DNA from: an uncultured beta proteobacterium
GTDB taxonomy: Bacteria; Pseudomonadota; Gammaproteobacteria; Burkholderiales; Burkholderiaceae_C
Length of the DNA: 64,000 bases
Direction of reading: 5' to 3'
Assembly (NCBI GenBank): GCA_903876735.1
Contig: CAIRAW010000054.1
Location: 1-64,000, forward strand
Position 1 is the first letter of the stretch; each line of letters begins with the position of its first letter. Position numbers and translations under genes: made by a program. The notes under the pieces are model-generated. The model saw only the letters and a list, made by a program, of their open reading frames with translations. It was not told the DNA's origin and made no database searches. Shown piece by piece: positions 59,739 to 64,000 of this stretch.

Positions 59739-60422
59739 TTAAGGCTGTCCAGGTTGTGACACACCGAGTTCGGCACACAGCTTTTGCACGGTTTCGCGCA
59801 GCAGCGCGACTTCGGCCTCAAGCCTTGCGATGCGCTCGGCCTGGCTGCCGCTGACGGGCGCGCCGGGCTCGGCGCCCTGGTTGGGGTCGACCGCGCCGCA
59901 CAGCAGATGGGCCCAGCGCTGCTCGCGTGCCCCATGGGCACGGGCCAGTTTGACCACCAGCGGACCGCCTTTCTCTGCAGAGCGGTCCTGCAACTCTTCC
60001 AGAAAGCCCTCCACCGATGAGATGTCGGCAAACTTGTACCAGCGCTCGGCATTCAGGCGCAACTCGCCGGCGGTTTGCGCGCCGCGCAGCATCAAGAGGC
60101 CCAGCAGCACGGCCGCCTGCTCGTAGACGCCGATACCGCGCTGGAAGTTGTGCTCAAAGCGCGTGCTGCGCCCGCCGCTGGATTCACGCACCAGGTTGAG
60201 GTTCTTGAGATTGTCGAGCGCGCTGGCCACTTCGACCTCGTCCACTTCCATGGAGGGCTCGCGGCTGGATTTCTGGTTGCAGCCCAGCAGCAGCGAGTTG
60301 AGCGTCAGCGGGTAGCTGTCGGGCACGGTGCGGGCTTTTTCCATCAGGGTGCCCAGCACGCGGGCTTCGATGGCGCTCAGGGTCGGTGTGGTGGCGGCTG
60401 GGGTATCAGGGGTCGCGGTCAT
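59739..60422 (-). CDS. YceH family (DUF480) protein
   Basis: This 227-aa protein has two winged-helix repeats typical of YceH/DUF480: [18 protein letters not shown] with [16 protein letters not shown] in the first, and [17 protein letters not shown] in the second. A coiled coil closes the C-terminus (about 193-222). The role is unknown, and DNA binding is suggested by the fold. The ATG at 60422 lies 13 bases from the divergent purN start, so the two promoters overlap coding or leader sequence. Confidence 0.9.
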   Translation of the reverse strand: MTATPDTPAATTPTLSAIEARVLGTLMEKARTVPDSYPLTLNSLLLGCNQKSSREPSMEVDEVEVASALDNLKNLNLVRESSGGRSTRFEHNFQRGIGVYEQAAVLLGLLMLRGAQTAGELRLNAERWYKFADISSVEGFLEELQDRSAEKGGPLVVKLARAHGAREQRWAHLLCGAVDPNQGAEPGAPVSGSQAERIARLEAEVALLRETVQKLCAELGVSQPGQP

Positions 60423-60435
60423 AATTGGCTCAGGT

Positions 60436-61026
60436 ATGAAGAACATCGTTATTTTGATCTCTGGCGGCGGCTCCAACATGGCGGCCATCGTAAAGACCGC
60501 ACGGCGCGATGCCTGGGCGGAAAAATTTGGTGCCCGCGTGGTCGCTGTCATCAGCAACAAGGCCAGTGCCGCTGGCTTGGTTTTTGCGGCCGAGCACGGC
60601 CTGGCGACCCTGGTGCTGGACCACAAGGCCTTCGAGTCGCGCGAAGCCTTCGATGCGGCCCTGGCCCAGGCAATTGATCGCTATGACCAGCCCGGGCAAC
60701 CCGCGCTGGTGGTGCTGGCCGGTTTCATGCGCATCCTGACGCCCGGTTTTGTCAGCCGCTATGAAGGCCGCCTGCTCAACATCCATCCCTCGCTGCTGCC
60801 GGCCTTTCCCGGCTTGCACACGCACCAGCGGGCGATTGATGCCGGCTGCAAGGTGGCCGGCGTCACGGTGCACCAGGTGACGGCCGAACTGGACCACGGC
60901 CCTATCCTGGCCCAAGCCGTGGTGCCGGTGTTGCCGGGCGACAGCGCGGAAACACTCGCCGCGCGCGTGCTCACGCAAGAGCACCACATCTACCCGCAGG
61001 CGATTGCCGATTTGCTAAGCACATAG
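60436..61026 (+). CDS. purN: Phosphoribosylglycinamide formyltransferase
   Basis: This 196-aa enzyme uses 10-formyl-THF to formylate GAR in purine synthesis. It has the N-terminal ISGGGSNM phosphate loop (residues 7-14), the catalytic Asn and His in [13 protein letters not shown], and [12 protein letters not shown] with the catalytic Asp. The ATG at 60436 is preferred over longer in-frame readings that enter the divergent yceH-like gene. Confidence 0.97.
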   Translation: MKNIVILISGGGSNMAAIVKTARRDAWAEKFGARVVAVISNKASAAGLVFAAEHGLATLVLDHKAFESREAFDAALAQAIDRYDQPGQPALVVLAGFMRILTPGFVSRYEGRLLNIHPSLLPAFPGLHTHQRAIDAGCKVAGVTVHQVTAELDHGPILAQAVVPVLPGDSAETLAARVLTQEHHIYPQAIADLLST

Positions 61027-61080
61027 CAGCGCCTAGCTGCTATTGGCGCGCGCTGCGGCTGTGCCCGCGCCGATAACCCG

Positions 61081-61142
61081 TGTCGAAGTTGATCCTTATC
61101 AACGGTTCTGCGCTGGCCTCTGTCGAAGTTGATAGTTATCAA
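61081..61142. promoter_or_regulatory. Two perfect FNR/Anr-type boxes in a 22-bp direct repeat
   Basis: TTGATCCTTATCAA (61089-61102) and TTGATAGTTATCAA (61129-61142) both match the FNR consensus TTGAT-N4-ATCAA exactly. Each is preceded by TGTCGAAG, so the pair forms a 22-bp direct repeat with two differences and a 40-bp period, close to four helical turns. They lie upstream of the first Flp pilin gene and imply oxygen-responsive control. Confidence 0.75.
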
Positions 61143-61290
61143 TTGCGGGGCGCCGCTCGTGGCGCACGCTACTCCCCATGCAGAAACTGAATCGATAACA
61201 CGCTGATCAAAGGGTGCTGTTGATTGTTCTGCTAATCGGTCAGTTGCCTTTGGAAGGTGGCTGGTGTTTTAGTCGAACTGGGGATCCATT

Positions 61291-61485
61291 ATGGAAAAAG
61301 TAATTCTCGCAACGCGCAGCTTCCTGCGTGATGAAGAGGGCGTGACCGCCATCGAATATGGACTGATCGCAGCCCTGATTGCGGTCGCCGTCATTGCCAC
61401 CGTCTATCTCGTCGGAACCGAACTCAATTCTGTCTTCGTCAAGATCAAGACCTGCCTGACCAACGCGTCGGCTTGCGGCACCTGA
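61291..61485 (+). CDS. Flp/Fap-type pilin 1
   Basis: This 64-aa prepilin has a short leader ending in Gly17 (DEEGVTAIEYGLIAA) with the Flp signature of Glu at +5 and Tyr at +6 after cleavage, followed by one hydrophobic helix and a short tail with two Cys residues. It is the likely major subunit of a Tad pilus. Two FNR-type boxes lie 149-210 bases upstream. A second pilin gene follows. Confidence 0.94.
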   Translation: MEKVILATRSFLRDEEGVTAIEYGLIAALIAVAVIATVYLVGTELNSVFVKIKTCLTNASACGT

Positions 61486-61588
61486 TCCACACAAGCGCTT
61501 GAGCGTCAGAGGGCGGTGCGCCTGCCAGCCTTGGCAGGCGCTGTGGATGTTCCTGACCTGAAGTTTGCTGTGCAACCGAAAGATCCAA

Positions 61589-61777
61589 GTGAACGATCTC
61601 GTTTCTGTCAGTGCCAGACTGCTGTGTGAGGAAGACGGTGTCAGTGCCATCGAATACGCACTGATCGCTTCCATCATCGCGATCGCCGTGACGGTAACCG
61701 TTCTTCTTCTCGGGCAGCAGGTGCACAGCTTCTTCCTTCGTCTCAAGGCCTGCATGCTGGCACCGTCGACCTGCTGA
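61589..61777 (+). CDS. Flp/Fap-type pilin 2
   Basis: This 62-aa second prepilin starts at GTG 61589. This start gives a leader of 17 residues to Gly17 (CEEDGVSAIEYALIAS), exactly as in pilin 1, whereas a TTG start 8 codons upstream would break that match. The same Glu-Tyr pair follows. The C-terminal tail again has two Cys. It may be a minor or alternative subunit. Confidence 0.85.
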   Translation: MNDLVSVSARLLCEEDGVSAIEYALIASIIAIAVTVTVLLLGQQVHSFFLRLKACMLAPSTC

Positions 61778-61814
61778 ATCCGAGCCAAATGCCGCAACCC
61801 AAGGGAATCCTTTC

Positions 61815-62414
61815 ATGCAAACCGATCTCACCCCGGCAACCTGGCAACTGTGGTGTTTTGCACTGCTCACACTGACCATGATGATGGTGCTGGACTCCGA
61901 TCTGCGCGAGCGGCGCATTCCCAATGCCGTGGTGCTGCTCGGTTTGTGCGCTGGTGTCCTGCTCAACAGCTTCGGACCGGCCAACGGCCAAGCCGGCTTG
62001 TTCGGCGACTTTCCCGGGGCGTTGGGCGCGGCCCAGGCGATTCTGGGCGCGCTGGTCGGGCTGTTGGTCTTTCTTCCGCTCTATCTGATGCGGGCGATGG
62101 GGGCCGGCGATGTCAAACTGCTGGCCGCGCTCGGTTCCTTTGTCGGCCCGGTTGAGGTTCTCGGCGTGGCTCTGTGCATTCTGCTCGCAGGCGGTCTGCT
62201 CGCGCTGGCGCGCATGCTGTGGACGCACCAGTCGCGCCAAGTGCTCGGCAACGTCTGGCTCGTGCTCGGCGGCATGGTGCAGGGTGGCGTGCACCGTTTC
62301 GATCCTGCCACGCAGTCGGTTGAACGCATGCCCTATGCGCTGGCTTTTGCCGCAGGTCTGCTGCTCTATGGCGGCTGGCGCTCGGTTGGCGGTATGCCAT
62401 TGATCGGCATTTGA
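61815..62414 (+). CDS. Prepilin peptidase, CpaA/TadV type (A24)
   Basis: This 199-aa membrane aspartic peptidase processes Flp prepilins. The catalytic Asp residues lie in LDSDLRERRIPN (about 31-42) and GAGDVKLLAALG (about 97-108). It has about six membrane segments. It follows the two pilin genes in the same direction, as in Tad loci. Confidence 0.93.
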   Translation: MQTDLTPATWQLWCFALLTLTMMMVLDSDLRERRIPNAVVLLGLCAGVLLNSFGPANGQAGLFGDFPGALGAAQAILGALVGLLVFLPLYLMRAMGAGDVKLLAALGSFVGPVEVLGVALCILLAGGLLALARMLWTHQSRQVLGNVWLVLGGMVQGGVHRFDPATQSVERMPYALAFAAGLLLYGGWRSVGGMPLIGI

Positions 62415-62444
62415 GAACACGGCAAAAACCTCACAGGCGCCATC

Positions 62445-63770
62445 ATGTACGTCGAACAAACAATCCCCCTGCACAGCGTCGAGGCTGAAACCGCTGGCGT
62501 ACCGAATGCCTTTCTGACGGAGATGCTGCTGCGCCACCTCTCGCGCATGGGCGAGTTGCCTTTGTTCCAGATAGCCAAGCGCATGGGCATGAGTCCGGTG
62601 CAGGTTCTTCCTTTGCTCGTGCACATGCGTGCCCTGCAGTTGATCGAGGTGCCGCGCCGCGGCGAAACCGAGGGCGATGTCAGCTATGCCCTGACTGAAG
62701 GCGGTCGCAACCAGGGCGCGCTGGCCTTCGAGCGGTGCCAGTATGTCGGCCCAGCACCGGTCCCGCTGTGGGAGTATGTCGATCGGGTGAATCGGCAGAG
62801 CCTGCGCCACCAACCGACAACGGTACAGCGGCTCAAGGACGCGATGGGCACTCTGGTGCTGGAGGACGATCTGCTGCCGACCCTTGGCAGCGCGCTCAAC
62901 TCGGGCAAGGCGATCTATCTTTACGGCCCCAGCGGCACAGGAAAGTCCTATCTGGCAGAGCATCTGGTCAAGACGCTGCAGGGCGAGATCTGGGTGCCGC
63001 ATGCCATCTACGTCGAGGGCGAGGTGATTCAGGTCTTCGATCCCACGGTACACCATGCGGTGGAACAAACAGTGCAGGAGCGTCACCTGAGCCGCGATGA
63101 GGCGGCCGACGGGCGCTGGGTGCGCGTGGCGCGCCCGGTGGTGGTCACGGCGGGTGAACTCACACTGCAGATGCTCGATCTTGAGTTTGACCGGATGAGC
63201 CGCCTCTATGTGGCGCCGCCGCAGATGAAGGCCAACAACGGCATCCTGGTGGTTGATGACCTCGGTCGCCAGCGCGTGAGCGCGCGCGACCTGCTCAACC
63301 GCTGGATCGTGCCGCTGGACCGCCATGTGGATTACCTGGGACTGCATACCGGCGCGACCTTTGAAGTGCCGTTTGACGTGACGGTCATCTTTGCCTCGAA
63401 CTTGACACCCGAGGAATTGACCGACCCCGCTTTTGCCCGGCGCCTGGGCTACAAGATTGCGATCGGCGCGATGAGCCAGGAGGGTTATCGCAAAGTGATC
63501 GCACAGGCCTGCAAGCGCGTGGGCGTGACGGCCGATCCGGTCTCGATCGATTTCATGATTGAGCGCCTGCATCCGTCCTATGAGCAGGCCTACCTGCCCT
63601 GCATTCCGTATGACGTGATCAGCAAGATTCGGGACCGCGCACTGTATCTCGGGCAGTCGCCCCGACTCACGCCCGACTTGATCGAGTGGGCCTGGAAAAC
63701 GTACTTTGGTGCGGGCAGTCAGCCGCAACCAGGGCTTGCAAGCAATGGATTTGAGGAGCGTAGAACATGA
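62445..63770 (+). CDS. AAA ATPase in the Tad/Flp pilus locus
   Basis: This 441-aa protein has an N-terminal winged-helix-like part (about 20-90), then an AAA domain with Walker A GPSGTGKS (161-168) and Walker B NNGILVVDDLG (264-273), and a C-terminal helical lid (about 370-430). It is not the CpaF secretion ATPase nor the CpaE MinD-like protein. Proteins like this are, as I recall, found near some Tad loci of Burkholderiales without a known role. Its stop overlaps the start of cpaB by ATGA. Confidence 0.8.
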   Translation: MYVEQTIPLHSVEAETAGVPNAFLTEMLLRHLSRMGELPLFQIAKRMGMSPVQVLPLLVHMRALQLIEVPRRGETEGDVSYALTEGGRNQGALAFERCQYVGPAPVPLWEYVDRVNRQSLRHQPTTVQRLKDAMGTLVLEDDLLPTLGSALNSGKAIYLYGPSGTGKSYLAEHLVKTLQGEIWVPHAIYVEGEVIQVFDPTVHHAVEQTVQERHLSRDEAADGRWVRVARPVVVTAGELTLQMLDLEFDRMSRLYVAPPQMKANNGILVVDDLGRQRVSARDLLNRWIVPLDRHVDYLGLHTGATFEVPFDVTVIFASNLTPEELTDPAFARRLGYKIAIGAMSQEGYRKVIAQACKRVGVTADPVSIDFMIERLHPSYEQAYLPCIPYDVISKIRDRALYLGQSPRLTPDLIEWAWKTYFGAGSQPQPGLASNGFEERRT

Positions 63771-64000
63771 GAAGCACCCGTGCAATTGTGATGATCCTGC
63801 TGTCGCTGGTCGCCGGCATCGCCGCTGTCTTTCTGGCCGCCCGCTGGGTCGGGCAGCAGGCGGCGCAAAACACCAGCCCGGTGGTGGTCGCCGCGCGCGA
63901 TCTTGAGCCTGGCCTCCCGCTGACCTCGGTCATGCTGCAGCAAGCACCCTGGCCCTCCGGTTCCGTTCCGGTAGGCGCCTTCGAGGACAGCAAGAAACTC
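63767..64000 (+). CDS. cpaB: Flp pilus assembly protein CpaB/RcpC, partial
   Basis: The first 78 residues are present and the gene runs off the window. A signal-anchor segment (about 7-25) is followed by the start of an SAF domain (VVVAARDLEPGLPLTS), as in CpaB/RcpC, which works with the secretin of Tad pili. The ATG overlaps the upstream stop codon. Confidence 0.9.
   Translation, partial: MRSTRAIVMILLSLVAGIAAVFLAARWVGQQAAQNTSPVVVAARDLEPGLPLTSVMLQQAPWPSGSVPVGAFEDSKKL

Noticed and set aside
61743-63785. 680-aa open frame antisense to the Tad locus genes
   Set aside because: The opposite strand encodes a prepilin peptidase and an AAA ATPase with clear motifs.
1-64000. CRISPR arrays, rRNA genes and riboswitches
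   Set aside because: No regularly spaced repeats, no rRNA sequence and no recognisable riboswitch leader was seen on reading both strands.

Overview
The window looks like a chromosomal segment of a betaproteobacterium in the order Burkholderiales, most likely family Comamonadaceae (Rhodoferax/Polaromonas-like). This is inferred from gene families and order: tctBA and a Bug/TctC receptor, DUF3422, the order recJ-lolC-lolD, ileS-lspA, a 2CSK_N sensor kinase, and short interspersed palindromes. No database search was possible. The core is GC-rich and codon-dense. Two AT-rich accessory segments interrupt it.

Region 1 (about 1-6,402) is the right-hand part of an integrative element. It encodes a serine resolvase with a res-like site, an H-NS family protein, three unrecognised proteins, a small clamp-loader-like AAA ATPase, a complete tRNA-Ser(CGA), and a tyrosine integrase. 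The right edge is a 5' fragment of a second tRNA-Ser(CGA) on the opposite strand, cut in the anticodon stem-loop. The element appears to have split the resident gene and to carry a complete copy of its own.

Region 2 (6,454-15,645) is core: trpS, an M50 protease, a YciO/Sua5 protein, an EamA transporter, a PHP phosphoesterase, recJ with its upstream partner, and lolC/E-lolD. A polyamine-type ABC operon (potDABC order, minus strand, 15,674-19,756) lies between lolD and a tightly packed operon of tatD, a deoxyinosine glycosylase, a spermidine-synthase-like protein and a GspE-type ATPase (19,927-23,894). tctB-tctA follow (23,992-26,005).

Region 3 (26,042-32,103) is the most interesting part. It is a 6,062-bp transposon with 23-bp perfect terminal inverted repeats and a perfect 9-bp target duplication, inserted in the loop of what was the tctA terminator. 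It carries a 574-aa IS1-like transposase with two zinc ribbons, a fused type IIG-like restriction-modification enzyme, an Mrr-type endonuclease, an H-NS family protein and a small regulator-like protein.

Region 4 (32,362-60,000) is core and metabolic. It holds a PAS-PAS-GGDEF-EAL protein, an NMT1-type ABC transporter divergent from a TctD/TctE-like two-component system, DUF3422, gamma-glutamyltransferase, two EamA transporters, an SDR protein lacking the catalytic Tyr, a Bug receptor, a quinone oxidoreductase, a Nudix protein, a Na/Pi cotransporter, lspA-ileS-ribF, an HNH endonuclease, a large membrane protein and two acyl-CoA dehydrogenases. Two interspersed palindromic repeat families occur here.

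Region 5 (60,436-64,000) holds purN, two perfect FNR-type boxes, and the start of a Tad/Flp pilus locus: two Flp pilins, a prepilin peptidase, an AAA ATPase and a CpaB cut by the window edge.
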